Assembly (NCBI RefSeq): GCF_018603905.1
Contig: NZ_JAHFZZ010000032.1
Location: forward strand, 1-64,000
DNA: 64,000 nucleotides
From: Nonomuraea sp. NEAU-A123
Lineage (GTDB): Bacteria > Actinomycetota > Actinomycetes > Streptosporangiales > Streptosporangiaceae
Direction of reading: 5' to 3'
Below are positions 1 through 7,832 of the stretch, in pieces; the first letter of the stretch is position 1, and each line of letters opens with the position of its first letter. The notes below the pieces were generated by a model, which saw only the letters and a program-made list of their open reading frames with translations, ran no database searches and was not told the origin of the DNA. The position numbers were made by a program, and so were the translations under genes.

Positions 1-108
1 CCGCAACATCGCCTCACGCGGTGTGGCGGACTGGGCAGTGAGTCACGCTGCCTGACGCGGACCTCGCCGCCGAAGCCAGCGACGGTGAGGAGCTGCAAGC
101 TCGGTCGT

Positions 109-1011
109 TTACGGCCGAGAAGCTGACTGCTGTGAACGAAGAGCCGGGAACTGCAGGGCTTCGGGGTGAGCGGCGAAGTAGTCGGCGATCGGGGTGGGCT
201 TGCGGCCGGTGAGGTGCTCGACCGCGTGTGTGGTCACGTCGAACCAGCCGTCACGCTTGTACGCCCCCAGGCCCGTCCATCCCTGAACGTACATCTCGGG
301 GAGCCCACGTCCGGACAGCGCTGCGGCCAGGTCGGTGTCCGAGACCTGTTCGCAGCGGATCGGGCGGCCGGTGACCTGGGCGAGCGCGTCGGCGACGTTC
401 GCATCCGTGACCGCTTCCGGGCCTGTGACCTCGAGGAGTTGCCCCTCGCAGCCGCCCTCGGCCAGCACGGCCGCGGCGACGGCGGCGCTGTCATCGCGGG
501 TGATGTGACCCACCCGGCCGTCACCCGAATTGCTGGGCAGTACCCCGGTGGCGACGGCGATGGCGGGCAGGCCGACGAGGTTCCACATCTCCGGCCACTG
601 GTTGAACCGCAGCGCCGTGAACGTCAGCCCTGACTCGGCCAGCAGCCGCTCGGTCTCCCCGTGGTTCTGGATGAGCGCCTGGGGCTGGCCCGGCTCGCCC
701 GCCCTGGCGAACGACGTGTAGATCACGTGGCCCACCCCCGCCTCGGCCGCCGCCTCGATGGCGTTGACGTGCCCGCGAGGCGCCCCGGTGAGCGAGCCCA
801 TGCTGATCATCAGCAGCCGCTCCGCGCCCTCCAGCGCGCCGGGCAGGCTGGCCGGATCGTCGAAGTCGGCGTACCGGGTGGCCACCCCGAGGTCGGCGAC
901 GGCATCAGGGGTACGGGACAACGCCACGACCCGGGCGGCCTCCACCCGCTGGAGCAGGTGCCCGATGGTGAGGCGTCCGAGCTGCCCGGACGCTCCGCTA
1001 ACCACGATCAC
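109..1011 (-). CDS. NmrA-like NAD(P)H:quinone oxidoreductase (QorB/QOR2-like)
   Basis: A 300-residue Rossmann-fold protein that begins with the dinucleotide-binding motif GASGQLG. Its overall layout follows E. coli QorB (YtfG), with GVxHVIYTSFARA in the middle and a C-terminal part for substrate binding, so reduction of quinones with NADPH in the cytoplasm is the likely role. The GTG at 1011 was chosen because AAGGAGG lies 7 bases upstream and the Rossmann strand starts immediately; the open frame extends further but into the divergent regulator. The gene is divergent from an HxlR regulator with 78 bases between, the usual arrangement for redox-responsive quinone-reductase/HxlR pairs. Other NmrA or atypical SDR functions cannot be excluded. 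Confidence 0.85.
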   Translation of the reverse strand: MIVVSGASGQLGRLTIGHLLQRVEAARVVALSRTPDAVADLGVATRYADFDDPASLPGALEGAERLLMISMGSLTGAPRGHVNAIEAAAEAGVGHVIYTSFARAGEPGQPQALIQNHGETERLLAESGLTFTALRFNQWPEMWNLVGLPAIAVATGVLPSNSGDGRVGHITRDDSAAVAAAVLAEGGCEGQLLEVTGPEAVTDANVADALAQVTGRPIRCEQVSDTDLAAALSGRGLPEMYVQGWTGLGAYKRDGWFDVTTHAVEHLTGRKPTPIADYFAAHPEALQFPALRSQQSASRP

Positions 1012-1089
1012 GATAAATCCTCCTTGGAGGTCGATGTGCGTACCCTGATCTTTGGCCAACCGGCGAAAGGTCCGAAAGAAGGCACATTC

Positions 1090-1455
1090 ATGTCCACTGC
1101 AACCATCACCGTCCCTGTCACGGTGGCTGAGCACGAGAACTGCCCCGCGACCAGCGTGCTGCGTCGGGTGGGTGATAAGTGGAGCGTCGTGATCCTGTCG
1201 ATCCTGGAGCGCGGCGCGCACGGCTTCAACGAGCTGGACAGGTCCGTGGAGGGACTCAGCCGCCGCATGCTCACCCGTACGGTGCGCGCCCTCGAAGAGG
1301 ACGGTCTGATCAGCCGCACGGTCCATCCGAGGGTCCCGCCGCGTGTCGACTACGCGCTCACCGACCTAGGCCGCTCTTTCTTGGAGCCGGTACGCGCCTT
1401 GGGCCTCTGGGCCGTCGCCCACCAGTCCGACCTCGAAGCCGCCCACAGCAGGTAG
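1090..1455 (+). CDS. HxlR-family winged-helix regulator
   Basis: A 121-residue HxlR-type MarR-like DNA-binding protein. The core reads CPATSVLRRVGDKWSVVIL, then GFNELDRSVEGLSRRMLTRT for the recognition helix and a wing region ending in VDYALTDLGRSF. The N-terminal Cys just before the helix bundle sits where redox-sensing HxlR members (QorR, YodB, HypR) carry their reactive Cys. With the divergent quinone reductase this suggests a thiol or quinone sensor repressing its neighbour (inference). The ATG at 1090 is preceded by GAAGG; the longer open frame upstream is antisense to the reductase gene. Confidence 0.88.
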   Translation: MSTATITVPVTVAEHENCPATSVLRRVGDKWSVVILSILERGAHGFNELDRSVEGLSRRMLTRTVRALEEDGLISRTVHPRVPPRVDYALTDLGRSFLEPVRALGLWAVAHQSDLEAAHSR

Positions 1456-1506
1456 TCCCCTCCGCGGCGCAAATCGTCTTAACGATCGGTTTGTTCACGG
1501 GCACTC

Positions 1507-1580
1507 AGCTTGTCCTTAAACCACAATCCTGGGCGTATGCCCTGATCGGGACTTATGCCATCTACCTGCGCATAGCGGAT
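1507..1580 (+). repeat. Left copy of 74-bp inverted repeat
   Basis: These 74 bases match the reverse complement of 3007-3080 at 68 positions by direct comparison. The mismatches fall in two small clusters. On the inner side lies a hairpin at 1591-1615 with arms GCGTCACGG and CCGTGACGC, and the right copy has a similar one-mismatch hairpin just inside it. The two repeats bracket 1.57 kb containing an unknown gene and a transposase relic, so they look like ends of a degenerate insertion element or of two oppositely placed copies. No target duplication is visible. Confidence 0.8.
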
Positions 1581-1624
1581 TGTGGCTTTGGCGTCACGGT
1601 GTGTCGCCGTGACGCTCGGGGCCC

Positions 1625-2629
1625 TCAGGGTGCGAGATGCTCCCTCAGACCCGGCGGCCATGCCTCGAGTTCCCGGTCCACCAGCAGCTCAGCGTGCTCA
1701 GGCGGCCCTTCGACCCGGAACAGCACGACCCGCCCCTCCGGCTCGGGCGCGGCCACAACGCGGTGCGCGATCTTCGTCGGTTCGAACGGGAAGTCCCAGT
1801 GCGCCAGCCGACCGTACACCCGGTCGTCGGCCACCAGTTCGGACTGCCGCACCCACCGGATCCGCGAGCTGCCTACCACCGCGCGAAGCAGGAAGCTCCC
1901 CGGGTGCGGCCACCCCGCATCGGACTCGTCCAGGATCACGGCCGATCCGGACCGCAGTCGCAGCGGCTGTGTGGTGGCCTCGGTCAGCGCCGCCAGCAAA
2001 GATTCGTCCGCCACCGTGAGCCGATCGAGCAGCAGGGCCGCGTCCACGGCGTCGACGTCGCCGTACACGTCATAGAACGAACCCGCGATGCCCCTTGCGA
2101 GCGCAGGATGCAGCGCCGGGACCTCGGCCGCCTCCTGGAACACCTGATGCTTGGCGTCCCAGGGCACCGGACCGGCGCCGCTGATCAGGCGATCCCAGTG
2201 GGACCGCGGCAACTGAAGGGTCAGCGCCGTGAAGACCTGCGATGCATCAGGCGATTCGAAGTAGTCGACCCACAGCCCGTACTCGACCGAATCGGCCACG
2301 GGGGCCGGACCGTACATCAGCATCGCGGCGAATTGGCGCACAATCCAGTCCTGCAGCGCGTGGTCACCACACGACCAGCACATTCGCAGGTACATCAAAA
2401 TCCCATAGGACGGGAACCTCTGGTGCAAAAGGACCCAGTCGGCGGCGACCTCGGCATCGGTCCCGAAGAGGTTCAGCCCGTGCGGGTCGAACTCGCTATG
2501 GGCGTCCGTGGTCGCCAGCACGGCATTCACATCGGCGTCGACCCCTCGCCGATCCAGCCCAATGTTCGCGAGTTCCCGGTCCCACTCGGGGGACCCGATC
2601 CGCGGCGGGGGAGATTTCGGCTCTGACAC
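1625..2629 (-). CDS. Hypothetical protein inside the inverted-repeat element
   Basis: A 334-residue soluble protein that I do not recognise. It has no signal peptide or membrane segment and is rich in Trp and acidic residues. Visible features are a CWSCGD stretch near residue 85, a short Asp-Ala-rich segment around 195 (DVDAVDAALLLDRL), and a C-terminal part reading HWDFPFEP. Coding bias is weaker than in the metabolic operons further right. It lies alone between two 74-bp inverted repeats and next to a transposase relic, so it may be a passenger gene of a mobile element. The ATG at 2629 is the first in frame; no strong ribosome-binding site helps to fix it. Confidence 0.6.
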   Translation of the reverse strand: MSEPKSPPPRIGSPEWDRELANIGLDRRGVDADVNAVLATTDAHSEFDPHGLNLFGTDAEVAADWVLLHQRFPSYGILMYLRMCWSCGDHALQDWIVRQFAAMLMYGPAPVADSVEYGLWVDYFESPDASQVFTALTLQLPRSHWDRLISGAGPVPWDAKHQVFQEAAEVPALHPALARGIAGSFYDVYGDVDAVDAALLLDRLTVADESLLAALTEATTQPLRLRSGSAVILDESDAGWPHPGSFLLRAVVGSSRIRWVRQSELVADDRVYGRLAHWDFPFEPTKIAHRVVAAPEPEGRVVLFRVEGPPEHAELLVDRELEAWPPGLREHLAP

Positions 2630-2790
2630 CCGCCAACCCTAAGGAACCGCTGGGCGCGGGGGCAAGGCGGAGGGGAAACGATACGGCCGGCATGGTTTGC
2701 GCCGCCTTTGAAAACAGGACCCGGCTCTGACGGTGATAGTTCAGAGACACCCTCTAACCTTGTTGTTTAAGGTCTGGGTCGCCTTTGGCG

Positions 2791-2952
2791 GTCCACCAGC
2801 GACATCACCGGCCCACTGGCGCATAACACCGCGTCCACCAGTTCGAATAACTCATCACGCCGCCTGCTCAGACACTCATAGAAGAGCTGCCGGAAGTGCG
2901 ACAGATCGCCCAGAGCCGGGTCAGGTAGGCGTTTCGGGATGGATTTTGGGAC
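2791..2952 (-). pseudogene. Transposase N-terminal relic
   Basis: An uninterrupted 54-codon reading without a usable start ends with SLVD before diverging. It contains HFRQLFYECLSRRRDELFEL and VLCASGPVMSLVD. From memory this matches the N-terminal region of a transposase family common in Streptomyces (NF041680-like, with F..LTRRADALFELxDALLC.DGPV.SLV). The remaining roughly 350 codons of such a protein are absent and replaced by unrelated sequence. The relic points inward from the right inverted repeat, as the 5' end of a transposase would inside its own element. Confidence 0.6.
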
Positions 2953-3006
2953 ACCTGCGAAGATGGGACGGCGACCGCACTATGTAACGGCGACACGCCG
3001 TAACGT

Positions 3007-3080
3007 ATCCGCTATGCGCAGATAGGCGGCATAAGTCCCGATCAGGGCATACGCCCAGGATTGTGGCGTAAGAACAAGCT
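3007..3080 (-). repeat. Right copy of 74-bp inverted repeat
   Basis: Inverted partner of 1507-1580: same length, 68 of 74 positions identical. The inner flank has a short hairpin of different sequence but similar layout. The outer flanks of the two copies do not share an obvious direct duplication. Confidence 0.8.
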
Positions 3081-3135
3081 CAGGCACGTGCGAGCTCTAC
3101 TTCGCGCGAGCACGGTGCGGGGCGCATCGGCATGC

Positions 3136-4071
3136 TCATCCGGTGAGGGTCATGGCGGAGAGGATGTCTCGGGCGAGGGGCAGACTGGAGGCGGCGACAA
3201 ACTTGCGTCGGTGGTCCATGGCTTTCCGGATGTCGTCCATGGTGCCGAACCTGTAGTCCAGCGGAATGGGATGGCCTTGGAGGTCGAGGACCACCCCTCC
3301 GGCCGCCTGGAGGATGTAGTGCCCTGGGGCGAGATCCCAGGTGGCGAAGCCTTTGGCGAACTCGATCATCGCGTCACTGAAACCTGCGGCGACGTGGCAC
3401 AGTCCGATCGAGCCGAAGTCAACGCCGATCCTGCCTCTGCTCACACCGTCTTGAGAGAGCTGGCTCAACTGCTCGATCAGGCGAGTCTGCTGGGCGAGTG
3501 GTAGGAAGCGCTCGGCAGGCTTCATGAAGTAGTTAGTGATCAGTGACTCTGACAGCTGAACGGACCAATTGAGGCGCAGGGGATGAGCCACCCCGTCCTG
3601 GGTGATGACGAAGGCTTGCTCTTGCCCGGCTTCGTCGCGGGCGGCGGTATAGATCTGGAGGTGGTGGAAGATGTCGCCCACTACGGCCGCGATCGGACGG
3701 GCGAGGCCCCGCGAGTAGACCAGAACGTGCGTGTAGCCGTACAAGGCCCGGACCGCCAGCTCACTCGTGTCGAGCGGATCGACCAGGACGCACAGATCCG
3801 GGTCCGGATCGTCGCCGATGACCTGAGGATCCGCCTCCTCGGAGGCATAGACGTACGAAGGAAGGATCTGCGTCAGAAGTTCCCGATAGCGCCTGTGCAT
3901 CCACAGGTCGTACTCCGACAGGAAGTTGTCGGCATGTCGACTGTTCTGGCTCTCTGACCGGTCACCCGACAGCGCAGCTTGGATCAGCCGGGGGCGAAGC
4001 TCGCGGATGACCGTTGCCACAAGGTCCGTGAGCTGCCGGACGATGCCGGATAGAGGGGGCTGGGACGTCAC
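3136..4071 (-). CDS. Inositol-monophosphatase-like protein, divergent
   Basis: A 311-residue protein with the order of motifs of the Mg-dependent inositol monophosphatase/FBPase/CysQ superfamily: EE at about residues 78-79, DPLDTSE at 98-104 and WDLAPGHYILQAAGG near 247. The family consensus is DPIDGT and WDxAAG, so the phosphate-positioning Gly is Thr here and the second Ala is Pro. The metal-binding acids are retained, but the substrate is probably not a standard inositol phosphate, or activity is altered (inference). It sits upstream of, and in the same direction as, the XRE-Nudix pair, separated by a gap with a pseudogene fragment. GC is lower than in the surrounding metabolic operons. 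Confidence 0.75.
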   Translation of the reverse strand: MTSQPPLSGIVRQLTDLVATVIRELRPRLIQAALSGDRSESQNSRHADNFLSEYDLWMHRRYRELLTQILPSYVYASEEADPQVIGDDPDPDLCVLVDPLDTSELAVRALYGYTHVLVYSRGLARPIAAVVGDIFHHLQIYTAARDEAGQEQAFVITQDGVAHPLRLNWSVQLSESLITNYFMKPAERFLPLAQQTRLIEQLSQLSQDGVSRGRIGVDFGSIGLCHVAAGFSDAMIEFAKGFATWDLAPGHYILQAAGGVVLDLQGHPIPLDYRFGTMDDIRKAMDHRRKFVAASSLPLARDILSAMTLTG

Positions 4072-4170
4072 GATGCGCCTCCGCTTTGTCAGAGCAGTTC
4101 TAGCGGTACGCCTGAAGGCTTGGTATGTCGGAATGCAGGTTCATCAACCCGATTGCGGCCTTTTTAACCG

Positions 4171-4242
4171 AAGTGCGGCAGTAACGGCGTGTGGCGCTAT
4201 GTCTGATGGACTGGTCGGGTTAATCCAAAAACAGGGCAGTGG
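4171..4242 (+). pseudogene. Fragment of the small WWTGR-type gene found at 5764
   Basis: These 72 bases align to 5911-5982 without gaps and are mostly identical. In the homologous frame they read CGSNGVWRYV, stop, WTGRVNPKTGQW, whereas the intact gene reads CGADGVWRYIWWTGRINPKTGRW. A TGG Trp codon has become TGA. Nothing recognisable of the gene survives on either side. This is a dead duplicate or recombination scar of the gene at 5764-6126. Confidence 0.75.
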
Positions 4243-4286
4243 TCGTGGGCGACCCTCTTCCGTGGCAGATTCTTAGCTTAGTCCAC

Positions 4287-4778
4287 TTAGTCGATGTATG
4301 GCTCCACGCGTTCTAGGCCACAGTCGATGCGGCGCCGAATGGCTGGCTGGATCTCGTAGCTGCCGAGTTGAGAGGGATCTACCCAACACACCTCGCGGGA
4401 CTCTTTTGGATTGGGCTGTAGAGCGCCACCCACCATGCGGGCACGTAGGCAGACATTGATTGGCTGACGTACCTCATCGACCTTGTCACCGTGCATATAG
4501 ACGATCACGTGATCCGGTGTTGAGAAGATTCCTACCAGGCCCGTGACCTCAACCTCTATGCCCGTCTCTTCCAGGCATTCGCGAGCGCCGGCTTCGGAAA
4601 CGGTCTCCCCCTTCTTTACCGCACCGGTTGGAATGGTCCAGAGGTGGTTGTCGGTGCGGTGGAGTAGTAAGAGGTGGCCGTCATCGTTGATGACGAACAC
4701 GCTTGCTGATGCCTTGCGGCTGGTTGGCTTAGGCGCATCCGGGTCGCGCCAGTAGTCGATACGCCGTTTCTTCTTCAC
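4287..4778 (-). CDS. Nudix hydrolase
   Basis: A 163-residue protein with a complete Nudix box: GAVKKGETVSEAGARECLEE followed by TG, giving the G-x5-E-x7-RE-x-x-EE Mg/pyrophosphate site. It should hydrolyse a nucleoside diphosphate linked to another moiety; the substrate is unknown. The GTG at 4778 overlaps the upstream regulator stop as GTGA, so the two are translationally coupled; the 25 extra codons available upstream lie inside the regulator gene. Actinomycetes often pair a DUF5919-type XRE regulator with such a Nudix enzyme. Codon use is less GC-biased than neighbouring operons. Confidence 0.88.
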   Translation of the reverse strand: MKKKRRIDYWRDPDAPKPTSRKASASVFVINDDGHLLLLHRTDNHLWTIPTGAVKKGETVSEAGARECLEETGIEVEVTGLVGIFSTPDHVIVYMHGDKVDEVRQPINVCLRARMVGGALQPNPKESREVCWVDPSQLGSYEIQPAIRRRIDCGLERVEPYID

Positions 4779-5515
4779 GCCGGGGCCCCTCGCTCTAGTG
4801 GACGAGCAGATGCCCATACCCGCTCGAAGGATTCCAAATACGTGTTGAACCATGCCCCATCGACCCGACGGAGATGCAGTGTGGGCGTGTACGCAGCGAG
4901 GATGCCGTACACGTGGACATTGACCAGCATCTCATCGTCAAAACGATAGATGCTGTTGTAGAGCGGAGTGTCGTGAAGGCGGATATGTACGCTGAGGGGC
5001 ATGCGCTCGGTGTAGTAGCTCAGTACCGCCGTTACGCGACCAGCGACTCCTCCGCCGATCTGATGTTCAGCATCGCGCGATACCAACTGCTTCCCCTGTG
5101 GATCACCGAGGAGCAGCCGAACCCTGGCCCCAGCTTCCGCCTTGGCGATGAGCGTTGGAATCCAGTCAGGGTGTTCTTCGGTCAGGAACAAGCCGGCGAA
5201 CGCGAGCAGATCGATATTCCGGCTGGCCGTCCGGAGCGTTTCCGTCCACTGATGACGTGGCACGTCGTTCCGGCGTGGGTAGCTAGCGACGAGTTCCGCC
5301 CCCACCAGGGAAGCTTGATCGACGGCCTCAGGCCAGAGATAAGACTCGTCTTCCTCAAGAATCGCAGCAACCCGATAGCGAGTTTTCGGATAAGGCACGG
5401 AAGTTCCTTGGAGCCACCGACCGACGCTTTTTACGCTGACCTGGGCCATGTCGGCGAGCTGTTGGATGTCCAGCCCAGCACGAAGCATGGTGCGGCGGAG
5501 GCGTTCATTGACCAT
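4775..5515 (-). CDS. XRE-family regulator with C-terminal DUF5919-like domain
   Basis: A 246-residue protein. Residues 1-60 form a Cro/C1-type helix-turn-helix (QQLADMAQVSVKSVGRWLQG). Residues from about 85 onward form an alpha/beta domain with LLAFAGLFLTEEHPDWIPTL and GARVRLLLGDPQGK, resembling the phospholipase-D-fold-like ligand domain called DUF5919 in Streptomyces proteins (recalled, not searched). It probably senses a small molecule or nucleotide and regulates its own operon, since the Nudix gene overlaps its stop codon. The ATG at 5515 starts directly at the HTH. Base composition is clearly less GC-rich than in the cox operon. Confidence 0.8.
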   Translation of the reverse strand: MVNERLRRTMLRAGLDIQQLADMAQVSVKSVGRWLQGTSVPYPKTRYRVAAILEEDESYLWPEAVDQASLVGAELVASYPRRNDVPRHQWTETLRTASRNIDLLAFAGLFLTEEHPDWIPTLIAKAEAGARVRLLLGDPQGKQLVSRDAEHQIGGGVAGRVTAVLSYYTERMPLSVHIRLHDTPLYNSIYRFDDEMLVNVHVYGILAAYTPTLHLRRVDGAWFNTYLESFERVWASARPLERGAPA

Positions 5516-5763
5516 GACCCTACTTTCTCGTCACAGGACAGGCCAGGGAATCTAGTTGACCGGAAGATGTCCTCAGATGTCTAGGGGTGTCGGCGCGCTG
5601 TCCAAATGATCCAGTGAATCCTGCCTGCATGCGCCTCAGACATAGCAATGAGCCGTCTCATGAGGGACGGGGGAAACAAGGCATTCCTCGCCAAAGTAGC
5701 GAACAAGTCACCAGCGTGGCGCGCGATGTTCCGCCGATTCTGGCCCTTCGGAGGGCAAACGAC

Positions 5764-6126
5764 TTGAGCGGCGACCTTGCGGAGAGTCCGGCGCTGCATG
5801 TAGCGAACCGGTTGCGCGATGAGCTGGCATTGCAGGGGATCACGTCGGACGTACATGGCGGCTACGGCGTGGCGCTGGTGTCGGTCTGGGTTGATCTGGT
5901 CGTTTGGGTCGAGTGCGGCGCTGACGGCGTGTGGCGCTATATCTGGTGGACCGGTCGGATTAATCCCAAGACAGGGCGGTGGGTCTACACCGGATGTCCG
6001 TTTGCTGGGGTGTCGTCGGTGGCGCGACTGGTCAGCGAACGGTACCGGGAATTGCTCGAACGTCACCCGTGGTCGCCGGTGATCGCTGAGGTTCTGTCAG
6101 AGGTGAACTTCGGGGTCGGTCCATGA
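5764..6126 (+). CDS. Small conserved actinobacterial protein, WWTGR type
   Basis: The preferred reading is 120 residues from a TTG at 5764, because GGAGGG lies 8 bases upstream and the conserved part follows. An open frame continues back to 5587 but with poor coding character. The conserved core reads RLRDELALQGI, then VHGGYGVALVSVWVDLVVW, then GVWRYIWWTGRINPKTGRWVYT. It resembles short proteins found beside XRE/DUF397-type genes in Streptomyces and relatives, with no known activity. It overlaps the next gene by ATGA. A broken copy of its centre lies at 4171-4242. Confidence 0.65.
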   Translation: MSGDLAESPALHVANRLRDELALQGITSDVHGGYGVALVSVWVDLVVWVECGADGVWRYIWWTGRINPKTGRWVYTGCPFAGVSSVARLVSERYRELLERHPWSPVIAEVLSEVNFGVGP

Positions 6127-6497
6127 GCCTGGCCGGGCGGGTGCCCGAAGACGGGCGGGAAGGAGCCGCGTGGCCAGACCTCACGGTTGGTGGGCTGCCT
6201 AGTCGTGTGATCAGCTGGGAGCGGTTCGACACGTCCAGGTGTCAGCGGGTACGCATCGGCGAAACCTCGTGCTGTGGTGCGTATGAGTGGGTGTGTCAGG
6301 GCGGGGAGTTCCTCGTGCTGCGACCGGCCGAACACGGTTATGAGGAGACGGGCAGAGGACGCTACTCACAGGCGCGTCTCGTCTGGATCACCCTGGTTGA
6401 CGAGCATGAGCGGCAAGAGCACGGCCACCGGCAAGCGCGATTATCCCTCAGACGGGCATGGCGGCGGCAACTCACCTCTCCAGGTGCCGGAAGGTGA
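6123..6497 (+). CDS. Small hypothetical protein coupled to the WWTGR gene
   Basis: A 124-residue protein that I cannot assign. Its start codon overlaps the stop of the preceding gene (ATGA), so the two are translated together and probably work together. It contains WPDLTVGGLPSRVISW, a Cys pair in ETSCCGAYEW, and a C-terminal Arg-rich tail. No signal peptide or membrane span is seen. The last 30 residues may not be conserved. About 130 bases with no further gene separate it from the convergent coxE. Confidence 0.55.
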   Translation: MSLAGRVPEDGREGAAWPDLTVGGLPSRVISWERFDTSRCQRVRIGETSCCGAYEWVCQGGEFLVLRPAEHGYEETGRGRYSQARLVWITLVDEHERQEHGHRQARLSLRRAWRRQLTSPGAGR

Positions 6498-6629
6498 CGC
6501 ATTTACCCTACGCCGTGTCTGACGGACGGCGCGGCAGCGCGCGAGCGCCCACAAGGTCAGCCCCCCGTGACAGGAGGGTGCAAGATCCGGCGCGCTGTCG
6601 CGCCTGCCGTGAAGGTCGGCCCCAGCGTG

Positions 6630-7832
6630 TCAGGCGTGGGCGAGCTCCGTGAGTACGGTGCGGAGCGAGCCGAAGGTGTCGGCGGGTAGCAGCAGGTCGC
6701 AGTACGGGAGGGCGGCCGCCATCCCGGCCACGCGCGGTTCGAAGCCGGGGGCGGCGGCTCGGGGGTTCATCCAGATCACCCGGTGCGCTCGGCGGCGCAG
6801 CCGGGCCATCGCGGTGGCCAGTTCCGCCGGTGGGTCGGCGTCCCAGCCGTCGGAGCCGATGAGCACGATGGCGCCCCGCACCTTCGCGCCGTGGTGCGAT
6901 GCCAGCAGTGCCCGTACGTTGGTCGCGATCCGCGTACCCCCGAACCGGTCGCTCACCCGCTCGGAGGCCAGCTCGATCGCGGCGGCCGTCGAGCGGTGCG
7001 CGAGCACCGGCGTCAGCCGGGTCAACGTCGTCGCGAACGCGAACACCTCCGCGTCCGCCACCACCGCGAGCACCCGCATCAGATGGAGGTACGCCGACGC
7101 CTGGGCCTGCATCGACTGGCTGACGTCACAGAGCATGACCACCCGCCGGGGCCGGTCAACGGGCCGCTGCCTGGCCAGCCGGAGCGGCTCCCAGCCGGTG
7201 CGGCGGGCACGCGCCAGCGTGGCACGTACCGCGATCGCGCGGCCCCGCGACGACACCGCCAGCCTGCGGCTGCGGCGTACCGGCCAGGCGGTCACGGTCG
7301 CCGCGAGCCAGGCGCCGAGCATCTCGCACTCCCGGTCGCCGAGTTGCTCGAACGGTACGTCGGCCAGCCCCTCGGCGTCGCTCGGCAGACGCTCCGGCAC
7401 GGCCGGGCCGTCCGAACCCTCCGCAGTCGCGACCACCGTCGGCAACGTCATCCAGGGCAGCCCGCCCGGGTCGTCGCCGCCGTGGGAAGCGGCCGGCAGG
7501 GGTGCGAACGCCTGGTCGGCGGCACCGTTCGCCGGGCTGAGGGGCCGGCGTCGGGCGTGCGGGTCGAACGCGGGCCCCGCCGCGTGGAACACGGCCGCGA
7601 ACACCTCGTCGAAGGGCTCGATCTCCGACTGCCGCCGCACCAGGCTGATGCGCGCGGCCCAGTACAGCTCCGTCAGCGAGCCGGGGGGCGCGAGCGCGAG
7701 GGCGCGGGTGAAGTCCTCGACGCCGGTGAAGCCCACGGACACACCGTGCCGCCTCAGCCGTACGGCCAGCGCCGCGGCGAACGCCGCCCGGTCGACGCCC
7801 GCCAGCAGGGCTGGTGCCTCCCTAAGAGACAA
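6630..7832 (-). CDS. coxE: CoxE: VWA-domain protein for CO dehydrogenase maturation
   Basis: A 400-residue protein with a C-terminal von Willebrand A domain. The MIDAS motif is DVSQSM near residue 235 and is followed by the Thr-containing FGGTRIATNV. This matches CoxE, which works with the MoxR ATPase CoxD to insert sulfur and copper into the Mo-Cu site of CO dehydrogenase. It is the last gene of the cox operon and overlaps the coxG stop by 11 bases. The start shown is a TTG; an AGGGAGG follows it, so initiation at a non-standard codon slightly downstream is possible. Confidence 0.85.
   Translation of the reverse strand: MSLREAPALLAGVDRAAFAAALAVRLRRHGVSVGFTGVEDFTRALALAPPGSLTELYWAARISLVRRQSEIEPFDEVFAAVFHAAGPAFDPHARRRPLSPANGAADQAFAPLPAASHGGDDPGGLPWMTLPTVVATAEGSDGPAVPERLPSDAEGLADVPFEQLGDRECEMLGAWLAATVTAWPVRRSRRLAVSSRGRAIAVRATLARARRTGWEPLRLARQRPVDRPRRVVMLCDVSQSMQAQASAYLHLMRVLAVVADAEVFAFATTLTRLTPVLAHRSTAAAIELASERVSDRFGGTRIATNVRALLASHHGAKVRGAIVLIGSDGWDADPPAELATAMARLRRRAHRVIWMNPRAAAPGFEPRVAGMAAALPYCDLLLPADTFGSLRTVLTELAHA

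Larger units (their letters stand above)
2630..3135. other. Gene-poor interval holding transposase relic and right inverted repeat
   Basis: No intact gene is seen in this stretch of about 500 bases. It holds a 54-codon transposase remnant (2791-2952, minus strand), a one-mismatch hairpin at about 2984-3004 (arms GTAACGGCG and CGCCGTAAC), and the right inverted repeat at 3007-3080. The rest shows no convincing coding signal. The composition and the debris point to old mobile-element turnover. Confidence 0.6.

Noticed and set aside
1..55. Open reading RNIASRGVADWAVSHAA to a stop at the left edge
   Set aside because: Only 17 codons are visible with moderate codon bias; it could be a gene tail from outside the window but cannot be supported.
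1179..2075. Long plus-strand frame over the HxlR gene and the inverted repeat
   Set aside because: It overlaps the HxlR gene in another frame and the unknown gene antisense; low-complexity Arg/Ser translation indicates a shadow.
1499..3088. Target-site duplication flanking the 74-bp inverted repeats
   Set aside because: Outer flanks (GGGCACTC and CAGGCACG) do not form a matching direct repeat of the usual size.
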